Position numbers and translations under genes: made by a program
Assembly (NCBI GenBank): GCA_027563935.2
Contig: CM050446.2
Coordinates: 25,919,501 to 25,983,500 of the forward strand
Length of the DNA stretch: 64,000 bases
Source of the DNA: Costus lasius
Lineage: Eukaryota; Streptophyta; Magnoliopsida; Zingiberales; Costaceae
Reading direction: 5' to 3'
Part shown: one piece after another, positions 36,430 to 48,768 of the stretch
Position numbering within the stretch: the first letter of the stretch is position 1
How the letters are laid out: each line of letters opens with the position of its first letter
The notes under the pieces: generated by a model
Databases searched by the model: none
Seen by the model: only the letters and a program-made list of their open reading frames with translations
Told to the model about the DNA's origin: nothing

Positions 36430-37079
36430 GGTTCTGTTTAATTTGAGATTATTTTCTTAATCTCACTGTCTAGATTGCGTGAAAAAAAATTTTATTTTAA
36501 GATTCATAAAAGAATATTTGAGTGACTTGCTTAAATAGGTGGAGCACTCATCCTATTTTTGGTTCATGATTATTTGTTATATTGTATTGTACTTGTTAAA
36601 ATTTATAAGTTATTTGATAAATAATTTTTATGTTGTATATGTATTTATATTAAAATTTTAAATTATTTAAAATAATATATTTATTATTATTTAAAATAAT
36701 AATTTTTAGTTATAAGCTCCCAACAGAAGGTGAATCGAGTTGAATAATCAAAGAGAAGCAGCAAAAGAACCACATGTCAACTGACAGCTCCATGAAGGCA
36801 AGACCTTGCATAAATAAAAAAACTATGTAAAAAAAACCATTAGAGAGAAATTGACAAAAAAAATTAATTTATAAGGGAAATTTGATGTCACAAGAAATGT
36901 ACACCAGCCTACAATTTGGAGAGTTGGTTGAACTGCAAACAATGCTACACAATTGATGCTGCTGTAGGTTATAGATCAGTTACTATTAAGTAATAACATA
37001 ATTTTTTATTGCTAAATCTTCCAGCTAAGTTCAATTTATTAGCGGCTAAAGAATTGGAGTCATGTACAAAATTTAATTC
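36430..37079. other. AT-rich spacer between convergent genes
   Basis: It includes an AT-rich segment (36590-36715, TTTAAAATAATAATTT-type words) resembling those at 47820-48060 and 57940-58090. These may be a shared short transposon family. The 3' UTR of the membrane-protein gene should lie at its right end. Confidence 0.4.
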
Positions 37080-40000
37080 TCAAGGCCTTCTACAAGCACG
37101 GTGAAAAAATTTTCGAAACAATGAATTTTTGGCGTTCACGAGTAACCTGTACAGACCATAACATGGGATGTGGATCAATGACAGGCTCAAGTACCTGCAA
37201 ATTCGTATAGCTGTAAGAATCTTGCGTTAACTGGCGGGAGATGAAATAGAAACCGTATACTAACCAAAGAGGAGCCATGGGGCTTGAGAGCTCAAGGAAA
37301 GGGTACGGCCACCTGCAAAAACTTTGGTTAGCGATTTGCATCGTAGAGCCAAAGTATATTTATTGACATGCCATTTGTGTGATAGTAGTGCAGACAAACG
37401 ATCTTCAGCTGGTGATACCTTTTCTGGGTTGATGTTTGTTTGTAAATTATGTAATTTGTCATGGATGTCCAGATTGGAAGCAAATTCTATCAACAGTTAG
37501 TATATATATCCTCAGCTCCTATTTCTCCAACGGCTACGATGGCTACATTACCATCCTTACAGTAGTCCTCTTGAGCTTAGAGCAGTTACCTTCCTTACGG
37601 GTATCGGTGTAGTCCCATAGTGAGAGAAAAGATGATCATGCGTCTAAAAATTCTCTCTCTCTCTCTCTCTCTCTCTAAATAGCTTACACAAAAGAAAAAT
37701 CAGTTACGCAACTCCAACTATCACAACCTGTTTACAAAGAGTATATTCTTAATTGAAGTTAAAAAAATGAGTAGCAGTGATTGTTTGTCCCAGGAAAGCT
37801 CGCTGTCAGCCAAAGCAAGTTGAGAAATTGTGATTTCACTCAAAGCATCCAGGTTAGCAAAAATGGGAAGGAAGTGTTTCTTTCAAGCAATGAATTTCCA
37901 GTCTAATCGTAGCTTAGAATTACAGATTCAGAGATGTTTATGTGATAAAGTAGATTCAGAGAATAACAAGCTCACCATGAAAATCCACAAGCATGCAGAA
38001 TCCATTGAAAAGCTACATAGATACTGCTCCAAAGGACGAAATATGCCATCCGGAACCATGGGAAAGGCTGGTGATAATATAATATTTTATCATCTATTTT
38101 AATATATAAAATTGCATTTGAAGTGATTATCATCCTACGATAATAAAGATTACCAGACTATTTAGAGTAGTATCGAGGAGAAGAAACACAAAGTTGAGCG
38201 TATGCATGCATCCCATCAGCTGCCAGAATGATAACACAATTACAGCAAAATCAGCACCAAATAGCTTCCAAAAGCTGGTAATTAAATAGATTTTTTTTTT
38301 ATTTTAATGCTGATGAAAGACAACATTACAAGAAAAACTCTGGTTTTATCCATCAACACAATTCATCAATCTGGTACTTGAACTGCTCTTCATTTAACTC
38401 TGGTTTTGTTTACATCTTATTTAGTTCAATGGTCACCGACCTATGGCTATATTTGCAACATTGTTTGAAGGATACCTTAGGGTTGTTTGAGCCTTGGTCT
38501 TTACTATGCAACATTGCTTTTCCAAATTTGCTCCTATTCTTTAGGAGCTATGCATATACATTAATTTTATTTAACATTTTGATTGATGTTTATTTTAAAA
38601 AATATCATTGATTGCCTTTGATTTGTAATAATAATTGGCAAATAATTTTCTTCTTTTTATAAAATTATTTCCTTCTTTCTTTCCTTGATATTATTTCTGT
38701 TTGCATACAGTTGAAATCTATTAATGTTTTCATGTTTGTATGTAGTCCCTCTGTTTCCCTTCATCATAACTATACCTTGATAATGTTAAGCTCTGTTTCC
38801 TTGGAGGAAAGGAAAACTCCAAGGAAAAGAAAACTGTGGAAATGGAATCAAGAAGGAAAGGAAAATCCTAGTCTTATGTTTTCTTGGAAGGAATGAAAAG
38901 GAGGAGGAAACTAGCTGCAGGCGAGCTGTGAGAAACGCAGCGACAAAGGAGGTAGCAGCGGTGCGGATCTGGGCAAGGAGGCAGCGGCAATGTGGCAACA
39001 ATGAAGGAGGCAGTGGCGATGCGGCGACGACGAAGGAGGTGGCAGCTGTGCAGATCTGGGAGAGGAGGCAGCGGTGGTGCGGCGACGACAAAGCTGCGTG
39101 ATGACTACAACGACGACGATGAAGGAAACTAGCTGAGGAGGTAGCAACGGTGCGAAGACGACAACAAAGCTGTGTGAGAATCTCGACAAAGCTGTGACGA
39201 CAAATTTGTTAGAGGGGGGGCGCGAGCTCGGAGGGAGGCAGCGACGGTGGCGGGCACGAGCTCGGAAGGTGGGAGGCGGGTGGATCTGAGCGCCGACTAG
39301 TGGATCTGGGCTCGGCGAGTGGATCTGGGCGATGGCTAGCTGGTGGCAGCGACGATGACGCTGCGTGAGACATGGTCGAGCGAGGAAGATGATGGACGGC
39401 GGCGGCGGCGACGAAGCTGCATGAGACATGGTCGGGCGAGGAAGACGATAAGCGATAGTGACGACGAAGCTGACGTTGGCCAAGAAGACAGTGTTTTTCC
39501 CTGGCTTTTCCGTCCGATTCGAACAGATCCCAAACGGTGGAAAAACTTTAATTTTTTCTTTCTAGTTTTCCACTCAAAGTTTTTAGCAGAAAACTCTCAA
39601 AATTTTCCATTCCCTCTGGCTTTCCATCTAAGGAAACACAATGTTAATGTTTCAAAACTCTACTCTATACTTTGACCAAATATCTAAATTGTTTTATTTA
39701 CCTTTTTCTATATTTCACTGTGTACTTTTGAACCTCTACATTGGAAGACAATTTGTAGTGGCATTAAGGTTAGTGGAATCAAGGTTTTAAGTGTTGGTCT
39801 AATGTCAATCTAGTACGTAACAGGGGTACCAAACGGACACATGGTACCAATGGTACTTGGTATCGTTAAATTATATATATACAGTAGATTTATGAAGTAT
39901 TAGACCTTGAAGGCTACTTATGAACTTAAATAAAGCTTGTGCCACAAGTTGACAAATTTTCCCAAGCTGTTCATCAGGTAGCAAAACGGAATCATTCTAT

Positions 40001-43000
40001 TTTTGCCAGGTATTCTAGGTTAGAGTGTTAGATATTTTTGTATTGGTAACCTATTCTGATGGTATTATCCTAGCTAATTATAATCAAAAGATCCGAATAT
40101 CAAGAAACGCATAAAGAAAAAAATTATCAAACATTTAGAATGACAATACTTTTCTTGGCATTAAGTTAGCTCAATGTTATAAGGTTACCTTTCGTAAACA
40201 AAGAAAGTATACTACTAATCTACCGAAGGAAAATGGGTTTCTTGGTAATAGGAATGCTGATACACCTATTAATTCCAGCAACTTCACAACTTTGATCAAG
40301 AGTTTGATCATTATGCTAAATACACTTATTGATGAGGCCAGTACAAATGTAGATCACGTTGGATTGATTGATGATAGGTATTCTACATCAGGATAATGTA
40401 TTTTTATTGGTGGCAATCTGGTTAAATGGAAGAGTTCAGAACAAGCAGTGGCAAGTTCAAGTTCATAGGCAAAATCTAGATTAGTGGTTCATCGTGCTTG
40501 TGAAATGCTATAATGAGATCTTTCCCTAAAGAATTTGAAATAATTTTTGTTTATGAACCAATGATTATGCAATAAAATTACAAAGCATCAAGCCACATTC
40601 TAGGCAACCCGATGGTCATGAGCACACTGACCATATAAAAGTTGATTGTGACTCTGTGAGTTTACTCATGAATCTGTTCTCTCAAAAACACTAGTAACTC
40701 ACCGCATACCTAGTGAAGATTGACTTGTAAGTGCTTTTTGTAAAGCTTTAGGAGCACCTCATTTTAATAGGCTTTACAGCTAACTTGCGAGAGAGTATTG
40801 AAGCTATAGTTACTTAGTTTGTCTTTGTACTCATGGAGGAATTAGTGTAGGGTTTAGATTGTCTTCCGGTATATGTCTTTGTACATCGTGTATGGTTAAC
40901 TGAATCAAACCATTCCCTTTCAACTAATCCTATTGTGTAGCAAGTTAAATGACTGCATGTTTTATTTCTGATCCCAAATTCTGATGTCAATTTTGGTGTT
41001 TAAAAGTAAACCATTTTGACTAAAAAGTTTTTCCTTTAATACTGTGTCCCAAGTTCAATGCCTAAGAAGAGACTAACAAGTACCAATAGGAAAGGAATCG
41101 AAGAACAGGCAATAACTTTAAAAGCAGTGTTCTACTTCTATGTGCGATTACAAAATGTCTTTCATGATTGCCAATATGTTCTTTGCAAAAAGAAACAAGA
41201 AAAAATTAGTTTTAGTGTTTAGGTTGGCAAGTAGGGATCACGCACCAGGTCTAATTTGAAATGCTGAACAGAAAGAAATGGTACTAGAAGGCCCCAAAAG
41301 ACGATGTCTGTCAAGGCTACAGCACCTGCACTAGTCTATTCAAGTGAAGGGAAAAACTTCGTTAAAAAAACTTCAACAACTGAAAAAAAGTATACAGCAG
41401 TTTGTGGCAAATATTTGTACAGTTCAAAATTAAAAGAAAGAGGCATTCAGAATGGACACAATAAAATAGTCCTAGTTTAAAGTTGGCCCCTGAATTTAGG
41501 GAACCTCAATTTATCCCCTTGAAGTTAACTTCAATTGGACCCTTTCATCCTTAAATCAACTAATAATCTTAAATGGTCTGATTTTGAAAAGTTTGACAGT
41601 CTGACTAGTTATGTACATTTTCATTTGGTACTTTTATTTAAAAAATAGATTATTTTCTTTTAATAATTGGAGTATGAAAATAACTAATATGGAAAAATGA
41701 GAAATAATAATAGGTAAAGGTTGGTCAACCTCTAATTGTTAAACACTGATAGTCAAGTCAGGATTAATAGGCCAAATGAGAAGTATACAAAAAATTTTAG
41801 ATGCTAAGCTGAGGCTTATTGAAGTGTCAGAACCAAATTGAAAGTAAAGCAAAACTCCACGGACCAAACTAAAATTTTATGTTATTTCAAATTATAATAA
41901 ATGGAGGTGGAAGGTAATATCATCAAATTAGTTTCAAGTTTCAAGCTATCTAGAAGCTTACCTGATATGCAATTTGCATAAGGTAACCCCAAAATCCAGC
42001 TTTTTCATCATGATCACAGTAGCTCTGCCATTTGCTAGCCTTTCTGTTTCTATTATTTCCAGTTGAAGTTACAGGTATCTCTCCTGCAACATGTGTCTTG
42101 AGATCTGCATTTATCTCGTCATTTTCCGTCCCACACTTTGCATAGATCCAGCAGCCATGGGCAGATATCACGCTAGCAATCTATACATAAACAAGATAGT
42201 AACAAACAATTCTCAGGGGAAACAGAAAAAATTTGTAAATGCATTAATATCATGGGTATACATATCACATAAGTTGAGAAACATAACAACTAGAATTAGA
42301 TTGCGATAATCTATTAAAATGATAAGGGTAATTTTAATAATTATGCACTAATACTAAACAAAATAACTAGCCATGATGTATATTATAAGTAAAACTAGCT
42401 ACTAATTAGTGGGTGGGTTCGATTACCCCTTATGCTAGAGCATAGATAACAAAAATGCTTGCCTAATCTCAGAGTTGATGTTGCTAACTGAAAAAGATGT
42501 AGGTTGCAACGATTTTAGGAACTAACTTAAGATTTTATGATTTTATTACCCATTTTAGCTTATGCAACTTAGAAAATGCATGAGAACTTAATAGACATAG
42601 GAATGATAAGATCACCAGTCCTAGCTATACGATTTATAAGATCAACAGTTTGTTTCAATGTTAAAAAGTAGGTTACTAGGTGTCAAATACATTGACCTTC
42701 AAACATGCTATCTTGCTAAGAACAACTAGAACTCCTAATTTATTTAAATCTTATCAGTTGAGATTTATGGTTGTTGCTATTATCAAGGGATTAATGTACA
42801 CTGGTGTACGAGCGTCAAGAACAACAATGTTAAGCTGAGACTTGAGAAACAAAATAAATAAAATTATATAATCATAACCTAACTGGTAAGGGTACTTGGG
42901 TGATTGGCTACTAATACTAAACTAACTGCTTACTAATACTAAACAAGGTAACTAACCATAATGGACAATATGAGTCCACTAAGTATGACTTCAGCAATTT

Positions 43001-44195
43001 AGATACCTGTAAAAACAGGTCTTTAAAAATTTTGGAAAAAATACTATAAAAATACTGTAAAGGTGGAGCATACCAAGAAATAGACGATCACTAGCGAACA
43101 GGTCCACCTGCATATTGTCCACAGGAAATTTTGACAGTTAGGGATTGATTAATTTGTACGCATAAATTTGATATGTCATTAACTAACAACAGAAATATAT
43201 ACTCAACAGAAACTTGGTAACTATTTACACTGTTGATGTTTTCTTTCCATGAGTTTTGTGTTAGTAGCAAAATGTAATATCAATGGGAAGAGATCACAAA
43301 AGAACAAACTAAGCTCAACTTCATAGTACATAAGATCGATATAATCGCACACTTTTGTTTCAGGAATAAAGACAAGCGTGAAGAAAGAAACAACAGCGGG
43401 CTGATTGAATGAGTACTAATGCAAAGATTAGACTTGCACAATCAATTAGTTCGCGGCTCGCAAGCTGAACTTATAAGCCAAGCTCATACGAAACACAGTA
43501 GAATCCAACCGATAAGGCAGTTCTTAACACTGAATCTATCGAGATACTGTCGCTTGCGGAGTAAGATGTACTGGTTTTGTCTCAAATGAAGCGTTGGTAG
43601 GTTTTGGATTTAACCTTATAGGAGTTATCCACCCCTAAAATCTAGCTAATGTGGGAATTCCTCGTCCAAAGATGATAGCCCTGTGCCTTTTGACTCAAAT
43701 CGTCATCCATTGCTTGGCATTTTTGCTCAAGACGTCTATAAGGTGCTACAAGATCATAAAACATAATGCCCCAATGTGTCAATGGCTAAATTTTAATTTC
43801 CTAGTTTCATTGGACTAAAGATGGATCCTTAGCAATTTAAACATATGCCTAACCTAAATTCCAGGAGAAATCCACCACATGGATGCCAAGAATCTGACTT
43901 GGAGAAGGACTTACTGAGTGTAGAAATAGAAGGCGAAGGCGCCGTCGAGCAGAATCACCCGGGCCAGCAACGAGCACAGGATCAGCAGGGCGAGAGCTCG
44001 AAAGCCGAGGAGCCAGAAGGGGCTGACGTTCTTCCAGCACGAGACCCATAGATCCGTGGATCTGAGGGGATCCGCCCTGGCCCGTGAGATCGCTAACGCC
44101 GACGTGACGGCGGGGACGGCGAGGATCACGGCGCAAACCGGCACCTGCCAGCGCAGCCAGTAGCCAAAGCCCTGTTCCTCCTCGCCGGCCGCCAT
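37080..44195 (-). CDS. Plant multipass membrane protein, eight exons (isoform from exon 1b)
   Basis: Exons on the minus strand: 44195-43915, 43107-43074, 42180-41962, 41335-41246, 38219-38154, 38067-37976, 37312-37265, 37194-37080. All introns are GT-AG, every phase joins, and the sum is 945 nt (314 residues plus TGA). Landmarks in order: WLLGFRALALLILCS and GAFAFYFYTQ (exon 1), WTCSLVIVYFL, SAHGCWIYAKCG and AGFWGYLMQIAYQ, TDIVFWGLLVPFLSV, MHTLNFVFLLLDTTLNSL, FPWFRMAYFVLWSSIYVAFQWILHACG, WPYPFLELSSPMAPLW, YLSLSLIHIPCYGLYRLLV. It has about seven hydrophobic segments. I recognise the layout as the plant transmembrane family around Arabidopsis At1g10660/At5g62960, distantly like rolling-stone/AIG1 (FAR-17a) proteins. 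The biochemical role is not known to me. Introns 4 (3026 bp) and 1 hold transposon debris. Confidence 0.88.
37651..37676 (+). repeat. (CT)n microsatellite in intron 6
   Basis: About 12 CT units between the exons at 37976 and 37312. Confidence 0.95.
38782..39647. mobile_element. 850-bp transposon-like insertion in intron 4
   Basis: The 8-bp word AATGTTAA flanks the segment at 38782-38789 and 39640-39647. The segment (38790-39639) has imperfect inverted ends: CTGTTTCCTTGGAGGAAAG on the left and GTGTTTCCTTAGATGGAAAG on the reverse strand at the right. The 8-bp duplication fits the hAT superfamily. The interior is GC- and GA-rich with repeated GGAGGCAGCGG and GCGACGACGAAG words and no transposase, so it would be non-autonomous. 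Confidence 0.65.
39930..40760 (+). pseudogene. Ty1/copia RT-RNase H remnant in intron 4
   Basis: With frameshifts, readable pieces appear in the canonical order: HSIFARYSR and DGIILANYNQK (RT palm region), TFLGIKLAQC, then DDR.STSG.CIFIGGNLVKWKSSEQ and VASSSS (RNase H), then an ILGNP-like segment. It runs antisense to the host gene and is dead. Confidence 0.7.
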
Positions 44196-44209
44196 GGACC
44201 GCGACGACA

Positions 44210-45250
44210 GCGAATCTGTACTCTAGTCAGCGACAAATCTGAATTTACCCACTGTGTGTACCCAAGTCAATGGCAGGTTGTTGGATGCTGGGTTCTCTTA
44301 CAGGAAGGACATGGTAGTGGTTGTCGAGTCACATCTTTGTAAGCCAGATTCTTGTCTCAGTTCAGATTTTTTTTTTCTTTCCTTTCATCACCCGGAAGCA
44401 ATTTCTCTCTTCTTTCAATCTTCATTCTTAATTTTTTTTATAAAAAAAAAAATCTTCAATCTTATTCATTCCTTTCTGAGACTGCAAACCAGAATCCCAC
44501 TTTTTTTCTAAATATTGAAATATTCTCACAAATTATCTTTCTCCGAAATTTAATATAGCTTGTTCTATATAGTTTTCCCTACTAAAAACATCTTTAATTC
44601 AACAAAATCAACTTTTTAAAATACAAAAGCTTCAACTAATTAAAAAATGTGAATAACATCAGTTTTATCGTCCAGATAATAAGAAGTTAAATTCTACTTA
44701 GATTTCCTTTACAAAATGGTCCAATGAGTTCCAAAATAGTAAATTTGAGATATAAAATGTCAAGCACTTCAAGGTCTAATTCATCAAATTATGGTTGATT
44801 GACATAAACACATATATGGTTTGCATAATTTTTTTGTATGCAATGTTCATTGAGGTGATTGCAGGTAGGAAAAAAGAATTTTCTTTATCATTGTTCTCCT
44901 TTTTTTTTATGTATAATGACATTAATATGATCATACAAAGATGCAAAACATAATTAATTAACAAAAAAAAAGTTTTTCACTGAATTTCACGTGACTGAAT
45001 TGTTTAATCTTTTTGGTGGACACGTTAATGAATGAGAAGAACAAAACTGGAAGGACGAGCTGAGTCAGCAATCTTCATCAATCATTTTACTCAATAATTA
45101 ACAACGTTTGTCATTTACTCTCTCTCTCTCTCTCTCCACTGATTAATGATCCGTTAATATATTTTTGTTATTTATGACCAAAAAAAACTAGCCAATCAAT
45201 TCCTAGCAAAGATCGGTCTACCAAGAAGAAATGAAGAATCCAGAATCAGA
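44210..45250. other. Noncoding interval between exons 1a and 1b
   Basis: AT-rich. If exon 1b is a real start, its promoter lies in the part next to 44200-44350. A (CT)n run sits at 45117-45136. No additional exon with a good splice signal was found. Confidence 0.4.
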
Positions 45251-45309
45251 TGCAAACTAGAATTTGAAATGCAGAGTAACCATCAATCAATCAACGGTTG
45301 GTTGCTTAC

Positions 45310-45659
45310 TCTGTGTAGTACAGCATGATGCTCCAATCGTAAGTCCGCAAATCCCACACGAGAACCCCGACCATGGTCGCCGCCGCCGCCACTCTCAGCC
45401 CGAGTAGCGCGGCCGGATGCACCGCGCGCCACCGGCTCATCCACAGCTCGCGGCCGTACACCGCTTCCTCGTCCGCCTCCGCCTCCTCCTCGTCGTCCGC
45501 GGCCAGCAGCAACGAATCCTTGAGATCTCCTCCCACTTTCCGCCTTCGCCGCCGCGACGCGCGCTCGCCGGCGGTGATGGCCCACAGGGAGCCAAGCGCG
45601 ACGGCCGCGACCATGGCGAGGCAGAGGAGGTCGTACCAGTGGGCGAAGAGGGAGGCCAT
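45310..45659 (-). CDS. Alternative or duplicated first exon (exon 1a) of the membrane-protein gene
   Basis: It starts with ATG at 45659 (MASLFAHWYDLLCLAMV) and ends at 45310, followed by the intron start GTAAGC. It encodes a first membrane segment, an Arg-rich and then Asp/Glu-rich loop, and a second segment (LLGLRVAAAATMVGVLVWDL) ending MLYYTE. It is homologous to exon 1b, which ends FYFYTQ. Both stop two bases into the codon before the conserved WT of exon 2. Joined to exons 2-8 it would give 1014 nt (337 residues) in frame. No exon 2-8 copies of its own lie between 45310 and 44195. It is either an alternative promoter and N-terminus or the stump of a tandem duplication. GC-rich codons and an intact frame favour use. 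Confidence 0.75.
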
Positions 45660-45699
45660 TAAAGCCCTAGCTCCGACCGCTCCGCCTCCGCGATCTGCT

Positions 45700-46090
45700 T
45701 AGCTAGCTCATGAATCCGATTCTGCCTTGAAGATCAAGTTTGGGAGATAAGTTTCGATCTTGTGGTGGTTGGGGTCGTGTGGTCGGTCGGTCCGCCGCTG
45801 GAAACAATTTTTGTTAGTATTATTATGCAGCGATTGGCACATCAATTTGACATCCGCCATTTCCACGTGCCTTGCTGTGTTGCTTACTGGATCGAACTCG
45901 GTAATTAATGGAAGCAAAAACCTGATTGAAATCACGGTAATTTTAGGGCAGAAAGAAAAGAATAATCGAAGGCGAAAGAGAACAAACAGATGCAGGGGCC
46001 GAGAGAGTAATGGTTTTGTCCCTTTGCAAGGAAACAAAATAGGAGAAATGCATGGAGTCCACAAGCAGTGATGGATTTTCTTCGAGGATG
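45700..46090. other. Upstream flank of exon 1a
   Basis: Putative promoter region of the membrane-protein gene. It is moderately GC-rich near the ATG, and I see no clear TATA box. Nothing else is supported. Confidence 0.4.
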
Positions 46091-46124
46091 AGGATGGAGT
46101 ATACGATTTGCTTGTTCAATCCAC

Positions 46125-46960
46125 GTATATTACGAAAAAAATCTCCATCAACAAATTTTCAGTCAGCAAGCATCTTTGTCTTTAATAACAAAGTCTTTAA
46201 GGTTGAATCTTACCTTGGTAGAGGGGTTTCCACACTTCCTGTAAGGGATTTCCGCTTCCTTTTAGGTCATTGGATTAAGTATCGATGATTGTGAACCACG
46301 AGAGAGAAGAAAAATGAGAACCTTTGATTGTCAAAAAAAAAAAATCTCTATCAGGAAATTTCTTAGTCAGTAAGGAATAAGGATTTTTGTTGTCAATCAC
46401 ATAGTGTTAGAGGTTGAATCTTATCTTCATCGATTACTTATATTTTATATTAAAAAAAAAATTATATAGAGAGAGATTTCCATACGCACTACCCGTAAAA
46501 GGCTTCTTTTAGGTCATTGGATTGAGTATAGATGATTGTGAATCACCCGATAGAGAAGAAAAATGAGACCCTTTCATTATCAACAAAGATATTTTAGTTA
46601 TGAAGAAAAAATCTCCATCAAGAAATTTCTAGTGAGTAAATATCTTTGTCGTTAATAACAAAGTCTTGAGGTTGAATCTTACCTTAGTCAATTAAAAAAA
46701 CTCTAGAGAGATTTTCATAAATACTTCCCCTCAAGACTTTCTTTAAATAATATATTTTTTTGGACAAAAAATTATAAGAAAAAAATAAAAAAATATATTA
46801 AATCTAGATACAAAATACTACTAGATTCAATGTACTTTTTATTTTTTTTCTTTTAATTTTTTGTTAAAAAAATACGGAGGTCATTAGTCTACGAGTGGTA
46901 AGAAGAAAATTTGAGACTCTTTGCATGATAATAAAGATATTTTAGTTATGAAGTCCAATT
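46125..46960. repeat. Irregular repeat cluster, three degenerate copies
   Basis: Two phrases recur in alternation. One is ATCTCCATCAAGAAATTT... leading to AAGTCTTGAGGTTGAATCTTA (near 46141, 46342, 46609). The other is AGGTCATTGGATTGAGTAT...GAGAAGAAAAATGAGACCCTTT (near 46264, 46511, 46877). Spacing varies from about 200 to 370 bp because of A/T-rich indels. It is noncoding and the origin is unknown. Confidence 0.75.
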
Positions 46961-48111
46961 CTCCTCACTCAAGCAACTAGAGATTTTTTATACTATCAAC
47001 TAAGCATTCTATGGAGGGGTAATAGGGAAAAAGATTAAGGGATATAATAAGCATAGATAATTAAATTTTCCTTAATAATGACAGTAATATAACAAAGAGC
47101 TAAGTATGAATTTAATCGCAAAAGTAAATATGGTGGCAAGATTTGTAAGATGCGTGAAAATAAAGATTTAATGTGAACTATAAACTAAATAAAGAATACT
47201 TCTCTCTGTCCTGTTCGGAGCTAAGTTGACTCTAGGTTGACTAGAGTAATCTTCGGCTTCAATTGGGTCTGGCTGCAACTGGTTCGAGTCATCGACTTGG
47301 GCCAAAGATACTAACAACTTTTTCTTTTCTTTTCTTTTTTACCATTTTTTTCTTTTTGTTTTCACTTCTTTCTAGTCTTTGCGGCATCAGGATTAGAGTC
47401 ACAGAGGTAGTGTCGCAGGCACCCTACAACTTTTTTGAAATACTTTTGTCGGACAAAATTCTGCCATGATGAGGGTAACGTAGCTAGGGTTTTGGATACA
47501 ATTCAATATGGAGAGATTTTGTCCTTGATTTGAGTATGGACTATGGAATACTCGGATGTGTCAAATAAAGTCTCAGACTAACTCAAAAGTAAGAGGATGA
47601 TAGTAAAAGTAATAGATATATCGGTTTGATGGGTTTTATGCCAATAACAATATGAAATGGATTATGATTCATTGTTTTATTTATAACACTATTAAGAGTC
47701 TCTTGGCCCTGTTTTTAAACCGTTTTTAAATAAAAAATAATTAAAAAACTATTTGATAATAAAAAATAGAAATAAAAAAAAAATTAAAAAAGTAAAAGTT
47801 AAGACAACTATAATTTGATACTTTTGCAGATTTTATTTTTCTAAAAATAATAATTTATATGATTTTATTTAAAATTTTAAATATTATTATTTAAATAATT
47901 CAAAATTTTAATACTAAAGAAACATAAAATATATTATTATTTTAAATAATTTAAAATAATATATTTATTTATTATTTTAAATTTTAATAGTAGTTAAAAA
48001 GTTATTAACTAAATATTTTATAAATTTTTAGTACAATATAATACAATATAGTTTAATAGTACAATATAATACAATATAATACAATTTTAATAGTAGTCAA
48101 GTGGGGGAGGA
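46961..48111. other. AT-rich intergenic DNA, possible short transposon
   Basis: No gene. At 47700-48060 an AT-rich block starting TTGGCCCTGTTTTTAAACC resembles the left ends of short hAT- or Harbinger-like elements. The right end was not resolved. A purine tract AAGTGGGGGAGGA (48099-48111) immediately precedes the next LTR. Confidence 0.4.
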
Positions 48112-48768
48112 TGTCAGGGATCGGAGGAGTTTGTGTGTAATTCCACTGTTACCCGACCCTGACACTATCATTTTGTGTAAAACTCTGGGGATATGTAGTT
48201 CCATGTAAAAACAGGGTTTGGCACATGTGTGCCATGTGTTTTGGTCTTTGGGGTTGTTATGCACTTGGGGGACTGTCCCGGGGCATGTACATGTGAGTGG
48301 GGGACTGTGTTTTCACAAGTACTCCAGGATGGGGGGCTCAAATGTGTAAAATTAGCCTACCCATCCCTTGTGAAGCCTTCTACTCACACCCCTTAGATTG
48401 TGTACTTGGGATAGTATTGAGAGGGGTGGTAGTGCCTTGGTTAAATGCAGTCTTGTGATCCCATGCAAGTATAAAATTGCAAGGTTCCACACATCTGCCC
48501 TCTCCACCAAGTTATAGGTCTAGGGTCTACTCAATATTTGCTTAGTGTCCTGTATCGTTTTCTTGTATTGCTGCCTTTTTATCAATATATACACTGGTGG
48601 GGTGTTTGGGTGACTCATTTCACCGAGCATTTTACTCACCGTTCTGTGTAAATCTATTGTGCCTCTTGAATGCTGTGGTTACCCTCGAAATTACACATTG
48701 TTGCCTCGGGTTTTAGATTGACGCTTCCGCATATTGTGCGTACGTGCACACAGGATTAAGGCTTAACA
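48112..48768 (+). repeat. LTR of an unclassified retrotransposon
   Basis: It starts TGTCAGGGATCGG right after a polypurine tract, has TATAAAA at 48470-48476, and ends ...GATTAAGGCTTAACA at 48768 (657 bp). The polypurine tract makes it a 3' LTR. The internal region to its left is gone. Confidence 0.6.

Noticed and set aside
44195..45309. A second full copy of the membrane-protein gene behind exon 1a
   Set aside because: No exon 2-like sequence with splice sites lies in this interval.
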